DNA of 64,000 nucleotides from Pseudonocardia endophytica. Lineage in GTDB: Bacteria > Actinomycetota > Actinomycetes > Mycobacteriales > Pseudonocardiaceae. The stretch lies in the NCBI RefSeq assembly GCF_004339565.1, contig NZ_SMFZ01000002.1, positions 1,054,001 through 1,118,000 on the forward strand, in the 5' to 3' direction. A program made the translations under genes and the position numbers. Below the pieces are notes generated by a model that worked only from the letters and a program-made list of their open reading frames with translations, had not been told where the DNA came from and ran no database searches. Shown here piece after piece: positions 41,483 to 50,767 of the stretch (its first letter is position 1; every line of letters begins with the position of its first letter).

Positions 41483-42901
41483 GTGACGGAACGTCCACGC
41501 ACGCTGGCCGAGAAGGTGTGGGACCAGCACCTCGTGCACCGGGGCGAGGGCCAGGAGCCCGATCTTCTCTACATCGACCTGCACCTCGTGCACGAGGTGA
41601 CCAGCCCGCAGGCGTTCGACGGCCTGCGGCTCGCCGGTCGCCCGGTGCGCCGGACGGACCTCACGCTGGCCACAGAGGACCACAACGTCCCGACGCTCGA
41701 CGTGCTCGCCCCGATCGCCGACGAGGTCTCGCGCACGCAGGTGGAGACGCTGCGCCGCAACTGCGAGGAGTTCGGCGTCCGGCTGTACCCGATGAACGAC
41801 CCCGAGCAGGGGATCGTGCACGTGGTCGGCCCCCAGCTCGGCCTCACCCAGCCCGGCACGACGGTCGTCTGCGGTGACTCGCACACGTCGACGCACGGCG
41901 CGTTCGGCGCGATGGCGTTCGGCATCGGCACGTCGGAGGTCGAGCACGTGCTGGCCACGCAGACGCTGCCGCTCAAGCGCTTCCGGACGATGGCGATCAA
42001 CGTCAACTCCTCGGACGGCACGCTGCGGCCCGGCGTCACGTCGAAGGACGTGATCCTCGCGATCATCGCGAAGATCGGCACCGGCGGCGGCCAGGGCTAT
42101 GTGATCGAGTACCGGGGCAACGTCATCGAGAACCTCTCGATGGAGGCCCGGATGACGATCTGCAACATGTCGATCGAGGCGGGCGCCCGCGCCGGCATGA
42201 TCGCTCCGGACGAGACGACGTTCGTCTACCTGTCCGGGCGCGACCACGCGCCGACGGGCGCCGACTGGGACGAGGCCGTGGCGGCGTGGCGCGAGCTGCG
42301 CACCGACGACGGCGCCGAGTTCGACGAGACCGTCGACATCGACGGGGACGCGCTGACCCCGTTCGTCACGTGGGGCACGAACCCGGGGCAGGGCCTTCCG
42401 CTGTCCGAGAACGTCCCGGACCCGGCCACGATCGCCGACGACGGCGCGCGGTACTCGGTGGAGAAGGCGCTGGAGTACATGGGGCTCACCGGCGGCATGC
42501 CCCTGCGCGAGGTCGCCGTGGACGCCGTGTTCGTCGGCTCCTGCACGAACGGCCGGATCGAGGATCTCCGTTCGGTCGCCGGCATCCTGGACGGCCGCGA
42601 GGTCGCGAAGGGCGTGCGGATGCTCGTCGTCCCCGGCTCGATGCGGGTGCGCCTGCAGGCCGAGCAGGAGGGCCTGGACAAGGTGTTCACCGCCGCGGGC
42701 GCCGAGTGGCGCTCGGCGGGCTGCTCGATGTGCCTCGGCATGAACCCGGACCAGCTCGCGCCGGGCGAGCGCTGCGCGTCGACGTCGAACCGGAACTTCG
42801 AGGGCCGCCAGGGCAAGGGCGGCCGCACCCACCTGGTCTCCCCGCAGGTCGCCGCCGCGACGGCGGTGCGCGGGACGCTGTCGAGCCCGGAAGACCTGTG
42901 A
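41483..42901 (+). CDS. leuC: Isopropylmalate isomerase, large subunit
   Basis: 472 residues, aconitase-fold [4Fe-4S] enzyme interconverting 2- and 3-isopropylmalate. Iron ligand Cys residues lie in FVGSCTNGRIEDLRS and SAGCSMCLGMNPDQ. The substrate region shows VVCGDSHTSTHGAFGAMAFGIGTSE. GTG 41483 follows a strong Shine-Dalgarno sequence. 18 bp separate it from leuD in one operon. Confidence 0.98.
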   Translation: MTERPRTLAEKVWDQHLVHRGEGQEPDLLYIDLHLVHEVTSPQAFDGLRLAGRPVRRTDLTLATEDHNVPTLDVLAPIADEVSRTQVETLRRNCEEFGVRLYPMNDPEQGIVHVVGPQLGLTQPGTTVVCGDSHTSTHGAFGAMAFGIGTSEVEHVLATQTLPLKRFRTMAINVNSSDGTLRPGVTSKDVILAIIAKIGTGGGQGYVIEYRGNVIENLSMEARMTICNMSIEAGARAGMIAPDETTFVYLSGRDHAPTGADWDEAVAAWRELRTDDGAEFDETVDIDGDALTPFVTWGTNPGQGLPLSENVPDPATIADDGARYSVEKALEYMGLTGGMPLREVAVDAVFVGSCTNGRIEDLRSVAGILDGREVAKGVRMLVVPGSMRVRLQAEQEGLDKVFTAAGAEWRSAGCSMCLGMNPDQLAPGERCASTSNRNFEGRQGKGGRTHLVSPQVAAATAVRGTLSSPEDL

Positions 42902-42919
42902 CGAAAGGCACCTGAGCTG

Positions 42920-43519
42920 ATGGAACCGTTCACCACGCACACCGGCGTCGGTGTCCCGCTGCGCCGCTCCGATGTGGACACCGACCAGATCATCCCGGCC
43001 GTCTACCTGAAGCGGGTGAGCCGCACCGGGTTCGACGACGGGCTGTTCGCCTCCTGGCGGCAGGACCCGTCGTTCATCCTGAACAACGAGCCGTACTCGC
43101 AGGGCTCCGTCCTGGTGGCGGGCCGCGACTTCGGCACCGGCTCGTCGCGCGAGCACGCGGTCTGGGCCCTGATGGACTACGGGTTCCGGGTCGTGATCTC
43201 GCCGCGCTTCGGCGACATCTTCCGCGGCAACTCCGCCAAGGGCGGGCTCGTCGCGGCCGAGGTGTCCCAGGACGACGTCGAACTGCTCTGGAAGCTGCTC
43301 GAGAACGAGCCGGGCACCGAGGTGACCGTCGACCTGGAGCGTAAGTCGGTGCAGGCCAAGGATCTCACCGTCGCGTTCCGGATCGACGACTACACACGGT
43401 GGCGGCTGTTGGAGGGATTGGACGACATCGGTCTCACCATGCGTCACTCTGACGCCATTGACTCGTTCGAGCGGACGCGTCCGCGCCGGATGCCGTCGAC
43501 GCTCGATCACGCCGTGTGA
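42920..43519 (+). CDS. leuD: Isopropylmalate isomerase, small subunit
   Basis: 199 residues, the swivelling domain that completes the active site with LeuC. VPLRRSDVDTDQIIPAVYLKRV and VAGRDFGTGSSREHAVWALMDYGFRVVISPRFGDIF are the family hallmarks. ATG 42920 follows GAAAGGCACC. Last gene of leuCD. Confidence 0.98.
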   Translation: MEPFTTHTGVGVPLRRSDVDTDQIIPAVYLKRVSRTGFDDGLFASWRQDPSFILNNEPYSQGSVLVAGRDFGTGSSREHAVWALMDYGFRVVISPRFGDIFRGNSAKGGLVAAEVSQDDVELLWKLLENEPGTEVTVDLERKSVQAKDLTVAFRIDDYTRWRLLEGLDDIGLTMRHSDAIDSFERTRPRRMPSTLDHAV

Positions 43520-43642
43520 TCGGTGAACGTGCAATCAAGATCGTGGTGAGGAGGGGGACGACCACCCGGACGGACCTGTTCGGGTGGTGGGTTCACTCTC
43601 CGGAATCCGCTGCAAACCTGGTGCGACACTAGGGGAATCCCT

Positions 43643-43648
43643 TACCTT
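43643..43648 (+). promoter_or_regulatory. -10 box of hup (leaderless-type)
   Basis: TACCTT, 8 nt before ATG 43657. The gap from leuD contains GGTGAGGAGGGG at 43544, but no ORF follows it. Confidence 0.4.
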
Positions 43649-43656
43649 TCTCGACC

Positions 43657-44331
43657 ATGAACAAGGCCCAGTTGGTGGAGGCCCTCACCACCCGGATCGG
43701 TGACCGTCGAACGGCGGCGGCCGCCGTGGACGGTCTGGTCGACGTGATCGTCGAGACGGTCGGCTCCGGCGGATCGGTGACGCTGACGGGTTTCGGCGTT
43801 TTCGAACCCCGTCGCCGGGCGGCTCGCGTGGCGCGCAACCCGCGCACCGGCGAGACGGTCCCGGTGCCGGAGACGATCGTCCCGTCGTTCCGTCCGGGGG
43901 CGGCGTTCCGGGACCAGATCGGGAAGAGCACGGAGGCCGCCAGGGGCGCGACGAGTGCCCCGCGCCGGTCCCCGCGCGCCGGCGGGGCGGTGGCCGCGGA
44001 CGCGGCTCCGGCACCCCGCGCGTCGCGCTCCCGTGCCAAGGCGGCGACGGCCCCGAAGGCCGCCCCGAAGAGCGCCACGAAGGCCGCTCCGAAGGGCGCG
44101 ACCAAGGCGGCGCCGAAGACGGCGGCCAAGGCGACCGCGACGAAGGCGGCGGCCAAGCCCGCCGCCTCGAAGGCGGCGCCGAAGGCCACCGCTGCCAAGG
44201 CGACCCCGAAGACGGCGGCGAAGGCACCCGCGGCGCGCAAGACCGCGGCGTCCGGCACCGGCACGGCGAAGACCGCGGCCAAGACCGCGGCCAAGGCACC
44301 GGCGAAGCGGACCACGCGCGGCAAGGCCTGA
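43657..44331 (+). CDS. hup: HU-family nucleoid protein with long Lys/Ala/Pro tail (HupB type)
   Basis: 224 residues. Residues 1-90 are a complete HU fold (MNKAQLVEALTTRIGDRRTA...VTLTGFGVFEPRRRAARVARNPRTGETVPVPETIVPSFRPG). Residues about 95-224 are a basic, repetitive tail of AAPK-, KAA-, and TKAA-like steps similar to histone H1, typical of actinobacterial HupB and absent from enterobacterial HU. It compacts DNA and may also bind RNA or be modified. In M. tuberculosis hupB also follows leuD. Confidence 0.97.
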   Translation: MNKAQLVEALTTRIGDRRTAAAAVDGLVDVIVETVGSGGSVTLTGFGVFEPRRRAARVARNPRTGETVPVPETIVPSFRPGAAFRDQIGKSTEAARGATSAPRRSPRAGGAVAADAAPAPRASRSRAKAATAPKAAPKSATKAAPKGATKAAPKTAAKATATKAAAKPAASKAAPKATAAKATPKTAAKAPAARKTAASGTGTAKTAAKTAAKAPAKRTTRGKA

Positions 44332-44367
44332 GCGCGGCCGCGCCTGCCGGAGAAGCCCGGTCGGAGA

Positions 44368-45297
44368 TCAGCCGGGCGGGCGCCGGTAGTAGTCGGCGAA
44401 CAGCATCTCGCCGTCGCCCGCGAACCCGAGCACCCACGTGCTCGCCTTGTGCGACGGCACGCCGTCGTCCGGCACGGCGACCGTGCCGCGGCTGCCGTGC
44501 TGCTCGGCGATCAACAGTGCCTCGACGACGTCCGGGATCACGCCGCCCTGGCTGGACACGACGGTCACCCCGGGCACCGACGCGAGCTCGCGGAAGCGTG
44601 CGCGGCCGGAGTCCGGGTCGTCCCAGTAGTCGTGCTCGCCCATCAGCGGTTCGACCGACACCTCCAGCCCGAGCTTCGCCGTCAACGGCTCGACGGTCTG
44701 CCCGCAGCGCAGCGGTGGTGCCGTGCTCACGCGGTCCGGGCCGAAGCGCGGCAGGAACTCGGCCAGGCGGTCGGCCTGCGTGTTCCCGGTGCCGGACAAC
44801 GGACGCAGGTCGTCGTCGCCCTCCCAGTCCTCCCGGTTGCCCGCCTTCGCGTGCCGCACGAACAGCACGGTGGACTCCGGGACGCCGACCGCGTCGAGGC
44901 GCTCCACCAGCTCGGCGTCGTGCGCGTAGGAGAGCAGCGCGGCCGCGTCGCGCGCCGGGACCCAGCGGCGCTCGTCGGTCTCGGAGTTGGGCGTGAAGCC
45001 GTGGTCCGCGACCACCTCGGCGGCCCAGTAGTGCACGGCCTTCGGCGTACCGTCCGGGGTCCGGTACGACGTGTGCCCGAGCCGTCCGCCGATCCGGACG
45101 GTCACCCCGGCCTCCTCCAGCGTCTCCCGCACGGCCGTCGCGGTGAGCGGTTCGTCCGGGTCCTGGTGGCCCTTGGGCAGCGACCAGTCGTCGTAGCGGG
45201 GGCGGTGCACCAGAAGGAACTCGATGCCGTCGCCCGCACGGCGCCACGGCACCGTCCCTGCGGCGACGACCTCGTCGGGCGTCTCCGGGTCGTTCAT
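44368..45297 (-). CDS. mutT1: MutT1-type Nudix hydrolase with phosphatase domain
   Basis: 309 residues. The N-terminal Nudix domain (about 1-135) has GHQDPDEPLTATAVRETLEEAGV, the G-x5-E-x7-R-E-x-x-E-E-x-G Nudix box. The C-terminal histidine-phosphatase domain opens VLFVRHAKAGNREDWEG. In M. tuberculosis MutT1 hydrolyses 8-oxo-dGTP and diadenosine polyphosphates. The ATG overlaps the ppk stop by 4 bp, so they are one transcript, also conserved in mycobacteria. Confidence 0.93.
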   Translation of the reverse strand: MNDPETPDEVVAAGTVPWRRAGDGIEFLLVHRPRYDDWSLPKGHQDPDEPLTATAVRETLEEAGVTVRIGGRLGHTSYRTPDGTPKAVHYWAAEVVADHGFTPNSETDERRWVPARDAAALLSYAHDAELVERLDAVGVPESTVLFVRHAKAGNREDWEGDDDLRPLSGTGNTQADRLAEFLPRFGPDRVSTAPPLRCGQTVEPLTAKLGLEVSVEPLMGEHDYWDDPDSGRARFRELASVPGVTVVSSQGGVIPDVVEALLIAEQHGSRGTVAVPDDGVPSHKASTWVLGFAGDGEMLFADYYRRPPG

Positions 45298-47705
45298 TCG
45301 CCCTCCCCGGCCTCCCGGCGGGAGGCCATCAGCTCGACCTGGTGATCGCGGACCGGGGTCGCGGTCCCGGGTGCGGGCGACGGCTCCCACGATCCGGACG
45401 GCCCGAGCGTCCAGCACCGGGTGGCCGGGTCCATGCACGAGTCGAACACGGCGCCGAGCTGGTCGGCGAGCGCCGGGTCGGCCACCCGCAGCATCACCTC
45501 GACGCGGCGGTCCAGGTTGCGGTGCATCATGTCCGCGCTGCCGATCCAGTACTCGTCGGCGGCGCCGAAGTGCAGCAGCCGGGAGTGCTCGAGGAACTGC
45601 CCGAGGATCGAGCGGACCGTGATGTTCTCGGACAGGCCCGGCTCGCCGGGACGCAGCGCGCAGATGCCGCGCACCACGATGTCCACCGGGACGCCTGCCT
45701 GCGACGCCCGGTAGCACGCGTCGATGATCGCCTCGTCGACGAGCGAGTTCGCCTTGATCCGGACCCTCGCGCCGGCCTCGCCCGCACGGTGGGCCTCGAC
45801 CTCGTCGTCGATCCGGCGGACGATCCCGCGTCGCACCCCGTACGGCGCGACGAGCAGGCTCCGGTAGGAGGTCTGACGCGAGTAGCCGGTCAGCGAGTTG
45901 AACAGGTCGGTGAGGTCGGCGCCGATCGTCGGGTCCGCGGTCAGCACGCCCATGTCCTCGTAGAGCCGGGCGGTCTTCGGGTTGTAGTTGCCGGTGCCGA
46001 TGTGGCAGTACCGGCGGATTTCCGAGCCCTCCTGGCGCACCACGAGCGACGTCTTGCAGTGCGTCTTCAGGCCGACCAGCCCGTAGACGACGTGCACGCC
46101 CGCCTTCTCCAGCTCGCGCGCCCAGCGGATGTTGGCCTGCTCGTCGAACCGCGCCTTGATCTCCACCAGGGCGACGACCTGCTTGCCGGCCTCCGCGGCG
46201 TCGATCAGCGCGTTGACGATCGGCGAGTCACCGGACGTCCGGTAGAGCGTCTGCTTGATCGCCAGCACGTTCTCGTCGGCGGCGGCCTGCTCGATGAAGC
46301 GCTGCACGCTCGTCGAGAACGAGTCGTAGGGGTGGTGCACGAGCACGTCGCCCTCGCGCAGCGTCGCGAACACGCTGCGTGGCGTCTCGCGGTCGGCGAA
46401 CGCCGGGTGGGTGGCCGGGCGGAACGGCTCGTCCTTCAGGTCGGGGCGGTTCGCGCCGTAGACCTGCCAGAGCCCGGTGAGGTCCAGGAACCCCGGCACG
46501 GTGACGACGTCGTTCGGGTCCACGTCGAGCTCGCGGAGCAGCAGCTCGAGCACGTGGTCGGACATCGTGTCGACGACCTCGAGACGGACCGGCGGACCGA
46601 ACCGCCTGCGCGCCAGCTCCCGCTCCAGCGCCTGCAGGAGGTCCTCGTCGCGGTCCTCCTCGACCTCGAGGTCGGCGTTGCGGGTGACCCGGAACGGGTG
46701 GACCTCGGCGACCTCCATGCCGTTGAACAGGTCGCCGAGGTGGGCCGAGATCAGGTCCTCGATCGGGAGGAACGTCACCTGCCGGGTGCCGTCGCGGGAG
46801 TCGCCGCCGGCGTCGGGGTCGACGGTGACCAGCCGCGGCACGTTGTTCGGCACCTTGACCCTGGCGAACCGCTCGGTGCGGCCCTCCGGGTCGCGCACCG
46901 TCACGGCCAGGTTCAGCGACAGGCCGGAGATGTACGGGAACGGGTGCGCCGGGTCGACCGCGAGCGGGGTCAGCACCGGGAACACGTGCTCGGAGAAGTA
47001 GTCCGACAGCCGCAGCCGCTCGGCGTCGGTGAGGTCGTCCCAGCGCCGGATGTGCACGCCGGCCGCGTCCAGCTCCGGGCGGACCTCCTCGAGGAACACC
47101 CTGGCGTGCGCGCGGGACAGGTCGCGGCTGCGCTCGGTGATCCGGGCCAGCTGCTGGCGCGGGGTCAGCCCGTCGGCGCTGCGCACCGACAGGCCGGTCT
47201 CGTCACGGCGCTTCAGGCCGGCCACCCGGACCATGTAGAACTCGTCCAGATTGGACGCGAAGATGGCCAGGAACTTCGCCCGCTCCAGCAGCGGCTGGCT
47301 GGCGTCCTCGGCCAGCGCGAGCACGCGGGCGTTGAAGTCCAGCCAGGACAGCTCCCGGTTCAGGTAGCGGTCGTCGGGCAGGACGCCCTGCACGGTGGCG
47401 GCCGGGACCGTGGCGCCCGCGGGCGGCGCGATCGGCGCGGCACCCGCCGCGGGGGGCGGGGCGGACGTGCCCGCAGGCGAGCCGGCCTGCGCCGGGATGC
47501 GGGCGGCCGGGTCGGCGTCGGGGTCGGTGCCCGCCGCCTGGCCGCGACGGGTGGCAGGCCGGGGTGCGCGACGGCCGGACGCGGGCCGGGCGGGGCGGCG
47601 TCCGCTCCCGTTCGAGGACGTGGACCCCCCGGCGGCCGGGTGCTTCCACGACTCCGACGGGGCCGCTCCGGGGCGTCCCCTGCCGGCGGTCGTGTCGTCG
47701 TTCAC
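45294..47705 (-). CDS. ppk: Polyphosphate kinase 1
   Basis: 803 residues; the mycobacterial enzyme has about 742. It makes polyphosphate from ATP. The N-terminal core (LPDDRYLNRELSWLDFNARVLALAEDASQPLLERAKFL) and catalytic His region (YCHIGTGNYNPKTARLYEDMG) are conserved. Residues about 1-95 are a Pro/Ala/Gly-rich low-complexity extension specific to this protein. GTG 47705 is the farthest plausible start, so a later start would shorten this tail. Upstream of mutT1 in one operon. Confidence 0.96.
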   Translation of the reverse strand: MNDDTTAGRGRPGAAPSESWKHPAAGGSTSSNGSGRRPARPASGRRAPRPATRRGQAAGTDPDADPAARIPAQAGSPAGTSAPPPAAGAAPIAPPAGATVPAATVQGVLPDDRYLNRELSWLDFNARVLALAEDASQPLLERAKFLAIFASNLDEFYMVRVAGLKRRDETGLSVRSADGLTPRQQLARITERSRDLSRAHARVFLEEVRPELDAAGVHIRRWDDLTDAERLRLSDYFSEHVFPVLTPLAVDPAHPFPYISGLSLNLAVTVRDPEGRTERFARVKVPNNVPRLVTVDPDAGGDSRDGTRQVTFLPIEDLISAHLGDLFNGMEVAEVHPFRVTRNADLEVEEDRDEDLLQALERELARRRFGPPVRLEVVDTMSDHVLELLLRELDVDPNDVVTVPGFLDLTGLWQVYGANRPDLKDEPFRPATHPAFADRETPRSVFATLREGDVLVHHPYDSFSTSVQRFIEQAAADENVLAIKQTLYRTSGDSPIVNALIDAAEAGKQVVALVEIKARFDEQANIRWARELEKAGVHVVYGLVGLKTHCKTSLVVRQEGSEIRRYCHIGTGNYNPKTARLYEDMGVLTADPTIGADLTDLFNSLTGYSRQTSYRSLLVAPYGVRRGIVRRIDDEVEAHRAGEAGARVRIKANSLVDEAIIDACYRASQAGVPVDIVVRGICALRPGEPGLSENITVRSILGQFLEHSRLLHFGAADEYWIGSADMMHRNLDRRVEVMLRVADPALADQLGAVFDSCMDPATRCWTLGPSGSWEPSPAPGTATPVRDHQVELMASRREAGEGE

Positions 47706-47783
47706 GCAGGCGATTGTTTCTCATCCCGGTGCGCGCGTCCAAGGCGGCTCGCTCGTCCGGAATCCGCGCCGTGACGATCGTCG

Positions 47784-48485
47784 TCACACGTTCGGGCAGC
47801 CGTGTGGTTCCTCGTTCGCGAACGCCTCACGCGCCCGCAGGACGGCGACCGTCCGTGATCCGAGTCCGAGCTCGGCCGCCCGGCCGAGGTCGTCGGAGGT
47901 GTCCACGTCGCGGCGCAGACCCGGCCACCCGCCGGTGAGCGGGACCGCCCCGACGCCGGCGTGCGCGCCGGCCGACCCTCGGCCGAAGTGCGGATCGAGT
48001 TCGACGCCGGGTGCCGCGACGAGCACGGTCGTCCCGTCTCCCGGCGCGTCGGCGCAGAACACCTGGCGCGCACCGCCTGCGAACGCCTCGGCGGCGGCGG
48101 CCAGCGCGTCGTCGAGCTCGGCGCCGCGCAGTGCGGGCAGGTCCGCCTGCAGGGCTCCGACGGCCGATCCGGGCAGCCGTTCCCGCACGACCTGCGCGCC
48201 CCGGCGCAGCGCACCGTTCAGACCGCGGGAGGGATCCGGCACCACCTCGGCGCCGAGCGCGCCCATCTCCATCGCGACCGCGGGGTCCGACGAGATCACG
48301 ACGACCGCGTCCACCAGCCGTGCGGACCGCGCCGCCGTGACCGTGTCCATGGCCAGCGCGAGCACCAGCCGGGTGTGGGCGGTCAGCGCGCCGACACCGC
48401 CGTCGGCGGCGCCACGCAGGCGCGTCTTCGCCGCCGGCAGCGGCTTGACCGGCACGACGAGACCGAGCGGGTAGCCCCTGTCCAC
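47784..48485 (-). CDS. fbiD: Phosphoenolpyruvate/2-phospholactate guanylyltransferase (FbiD/CofC), F420 synthesis
   Basis: 233 residues. A nucleotidyltransferase-like fold starting VVPVKPLPAAKTRLRGA (P-V-K-x-L-x-x-A-K-x-R-L), then LVDAVVVISSDPAV and ALQADLPALRGAEL. FbiD in mycobacteria transfers GMP to phosphoenolpyruvate to begin the side chain of coenzyme F420. It lies beside ppk and mutT1 as in mycobacteria. GTG 48485 starts VDRGYPLG; a more upstream Met would extend it into the next gene's promoter. Divergent from the acyltransferase. Confidence 0.88.
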   Translation of the reverse strand: MDRGYPLGLVVPVKPLPAAKTRLRGAADGGVGALTAHTRLVLALAMDTVTAARSARLVDAVVVISSDPAVAMEMGALGAEVVPDPSRGLNGALRRGAQVVRERLPGSAVGALQADLPALRGAELDDALAAAAEAFAGGARQVFCADAPGDGTTVLVAAPGVELDPHFGRGSAGAHAGVGAVPLTGGWPGLRRDVDTSDDLGRAAELGLGSRTVAVLRAREAFANEEPHGCPNV

Positions 48486-48583
48486 ACGACCATCGTCGCA
48501 CCTTCCGGGCAGGGGCGGGTGGACCATGGTGCCCGGCGACGGGAAGACTCGTGCCGGCGAACCGACACGAGGAGGACGATTCG

Positions 48584-49318
48584 GTGGCACGGGAGAAGGG
48601 CGGCTTCTGGATCGGGCTCTGCGCCGTGGTGTTCTACCCGCTGGGGTTCCTGACCGGGCGGACGCACTACGAGGGCCGCGACCACATGCCGGAGCCCGGC
48701 CACGGAGCCCTGATCGTCGGCAACCACATCTCGTACCTGGATCCGGTGCACACGGCGCTGTGGGTGCACACCTCGCGCCGCGTCCCGCGGTTCCTGGCCA
48801 AGGCGAGCCTGTGGGACATCCCGGTGTTCGGCCGGATCCTGAAGGGCTGCGGGCAGATCCCGGTCTACCGCGACTCGGCGGAGGCCCAGCAGAGCCTCGC
48901 CGCCGGGACGCGGGCGCTGAACGAGGGCAAGAGCGTGATCATCTACCCGGAGGGGACGATCACCCGCGACCCCGACGGGTGGCCGATGCACTCGCGCACC
49001 GGCGTCGCGCGGCTGGCGCTGACCACCGACGTTCCGGTGATCCCGCTCGTGCACTGGGGCACCCGCGAGGTCTACGACCACTACAACAAGCGCTTCCGCC
49101 CGTTGCCGCGCACCGACATCACGGTGCGGGCCGGTGACCCGGTCGATCTCAGCGCCTACCGCGGACGCCCGATCGACTCCGCCTTGCTGCGCGAGGTCAC
49201 AGACCTGATCATGTCGCGCGTGCGGGAACTGCTGGCCGACGTGCGCGGGGAGACCGCGCCGGAGACGTTCTACCGGGCGAGACGCGGTCCGACCGCCGGC
49301 GAGGGGGCGCCGTCGTGA
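48584..49318 (+). CDS. 1-acyl-glycerol-3-phosphate acyltransferase-like protein (PlsC family)
   Basis: 244 residues. It has the acyltransferase motifs: H-x4-D in VGNHISYLDPVHTALW, FLAKASLWDIPVFGRIL, and YPEGTITRDPDGWPMH with the E-G-T motif. A short N-terminal hydrophobic segment (FWIGLCAVVFYPLGFLTG) places it at the membrane. It attaches a second acyl chain to lysophosphatidic acid, or a related acceptor. GTG 48584 is preferred to GTG 48551 because CGAGGAGGACG lies 5-6 nt before it. Overlaps gpsA by 4 bp (GTGA), joining two steps of glycerolipid synthesis. Confidence 0.9.
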   Translation: MAREKGGFWIGLCAVVFYPLGFLTGRTHYEGRDHMPEPGHGALIVGNHISYLDPVHTALWVHTSRRVPRFLAKASLWDIPVFGRILKGCGQIPVYRDSAEAQQSLAAGTRALNEGKSVIIYPEGTITRDPDGWPMHSRTGVARLALTTDVPVIPLVHWGTREVYDHYNKRFRPLPRTDITVRAGDPVDLSAYRGRPIDSALLREVTDLIMSRVRELLADVRGETAPETFYRARRGPTAGEGAPS

Positions 49319-50352
49319 CCGGCGGCGTCGAGATCAACGAGCCGAGGCACGACGTGCAGCGTGTCGCCGTGCTCGGGGCCGGCTCGTGGGGCACGACGTT
49401 CGCGAAGGTCCTCGCCGACGCCGGACGCAAGGTGCAGCTGTGGGCGCGCCGTCCGGACGTCGCCGCGTCGATCACCGAGCGGCACCGCAACCCGGACTAC
49501 CTGTCGGACGTCGAGCTGCCGCCGACGCTGACCGCCAGCGCGGACCCCGTCGAGGTGCTCGACGGTGCCGACGCCGTCGTGTTCGCCGTGCCGTCGCAGT
49601 CGTTGCGCGCCAACCTCGACAAGTGGCGCCCGCTGCTGCCGGACGGGGTGACGCTGGTCAGCCTCGCCAAGGGCGTCGAGCTGGGCTCGCTGAAGCGGAT
49701 GAGCGAGGTGATCGGCGAGGTCGCGGGCGTCGGGCCGGAGCGGCTCGCCGTGGTGTCCGGGCCGAACCTGGCGGGCGAGATCGCGCACGAGGAGCCGACC
49801 GCCACCGTGATCGCCTGCCCGGACCACGAGCGGGCGGTGCAGCTGCAGACGGCGTGCTCCACGGACTACTTCAAGGCCTACACGAACACCGACGTCGTCG
49901 GCTCCGAGCTCGGCGGCGCAGGCAAGAACGTGATCGCGCTCGCGGTCGGTGTCGCGGCCGGGATGGGCTTGGGGGACAACAGCCGGGCGTCGCTGATCAC
50001 GCGTGGGCTGGCGGAGATGTCCCGGCTCGGCGTGGCGCTGGGCGCGAGCCCGCTGACGTTCGCCGGGCTGGCCGGCATGGGTGACCTGGTGGCGACGTGC
50101 TCCTCGCCGCTGTCGCGCAACCGCACGTTCGGCGAGCACCTCGGGCGTGGCTCGACGCTCGCCGAGGCCGAGGAGGCGAACCACGGCCAGGTCGCCGAGG
50201 GCGTGAAGTCCTGCGTGTCGATCTGCGAGCTGGGTGCGCGCCACGGCGTGGAACTACCGATCACCGACGCCGTCCGCCGCGTCTGCCACGAGGAGATGTC
50301 CGCCGCGGCGATGGCGAAGGAACTGATCAGTCGGGCGCCGAAGCCGGAGTAG
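49315..50352 (+). CDS. gpsA: Glycerol-3-phosphate dehydrogenase (NAD(P)+)
   Basis: 345 residues. The Rossmann loop VAVLGAGSWGTTFAKVL is followed by NPDYLSDVELPPTL, VVSGPNLAGEIA and the catalytic ELGGAGKNVIALAVGVAAGMGLGDNSRA. It makes glycerol-3-phosphate from DHAP for phospholipid synthesis and fits the coupled PlsC-type gene. The start is GTG 49315. In mycobacteria gpdA2 occupies this place. Confidence 0.97.
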   Translation: MTGGVEINEPRHDVQRVAVLGAGSWGTTFAKVLADAGRKVQLWARRPDVAASITERHRNPDYLSDVELPPTLTASADPVEVLDGADAVVFAVPSQSLRANLDKWRPLLPDGVTLVSLAKGVELGSLKRMSEVIGEVAGVGPERLAVVSGPNLAGEIAHEEPTATVIACPDHERAVQLQTACSTDYFKAYTNTDVVGSELGGAGKNVIALAVGVAAGMGLGDNSRASLITRGLAEMSRLGVALGASPLTFAGLAGMGDLVATCSSPLSRNRTFGEHLGRGSTLAEAEEANHGQVAEGVKSCVSICELGARHGVELPITDAVRRVCHEEMSAAAMAKELISRAPKPE

Positions 50353-50372
50353 CCCCGGGAACGCCCCGGCCG

Positions 50373-50579
50373 CACGGTGATCCGGAGTTCGCGCAGGGGT
50401 TCGGTGTGTGCACGCTGCCGGGCGCGGGCGTTCTCCGGTTCCGCGTGCGTTCTCCGGATCGGTACGCGTTCACCAGCTCGGCTCGCGGCAGCCCACCGCT
50501 CCTGTCGACGGCCGCGTGATCGCCGGTCGGGGAGGGATCGGTTCGCCTGGCGAACGCTGTGCTCCACGACGGGGGATCA
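50373..50579. repeat. 207-bp direct repeat, copy 1
   Basis: About 96% identical to 50768-50974 (9 mismatches by eye, no gaps). It contains the palindrome GTTCGCC-T-GGCGAAC (50541-50555) and two GTTCTCCGG motifs. The 752-bp gap 50353-51104 carries no credible gene; small ORFs within the repeat read the same on both copies but have no ribosome binding site. Confidence 0.85.
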
Positions 50580-50683
50580 CTCCGCGGGTCGCCCCCGTCC
50601 GACTTCGACGAAAGCAGTGTCCCCGCCCCGGGGCCGGACGAACGGAGCGCACGTCCGGCGCCGGAGCCGGTCGGCGCGGGGCA

Positions 50684-50735
50684 GGGCCGGCGCGGGGGGC
50701 AGGGCCGGCGCGCGGGGCAGGGCCGGCGCGACCGC
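50684..50735. repeat. GC-rich short tandem repeat
   Basis: About three steps of a 17-19-nt unit built on GCAGGGCCGGCGCG between the two 207-bp copies. Size polymorphism is likely. Confidence 0.6.
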
Positions 50736-50767
50736 GCGATCCGCCGCCCCGATCCGCCTCAGGTTGG

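Noticed and set aside
43520..43656. Small protein before hup
   Set aside because: A Shine-Dalgarno-like GAGGAGGGG is present but no start codon with a sustained open frame follows.
45342..47774. 810-codon plus-strand open frame opposite ppk
   Set aside because: Reads as Val/Arg/Asp-rich antisense sequence with no homology-like motif; ppk on the other strand is unmistakable.
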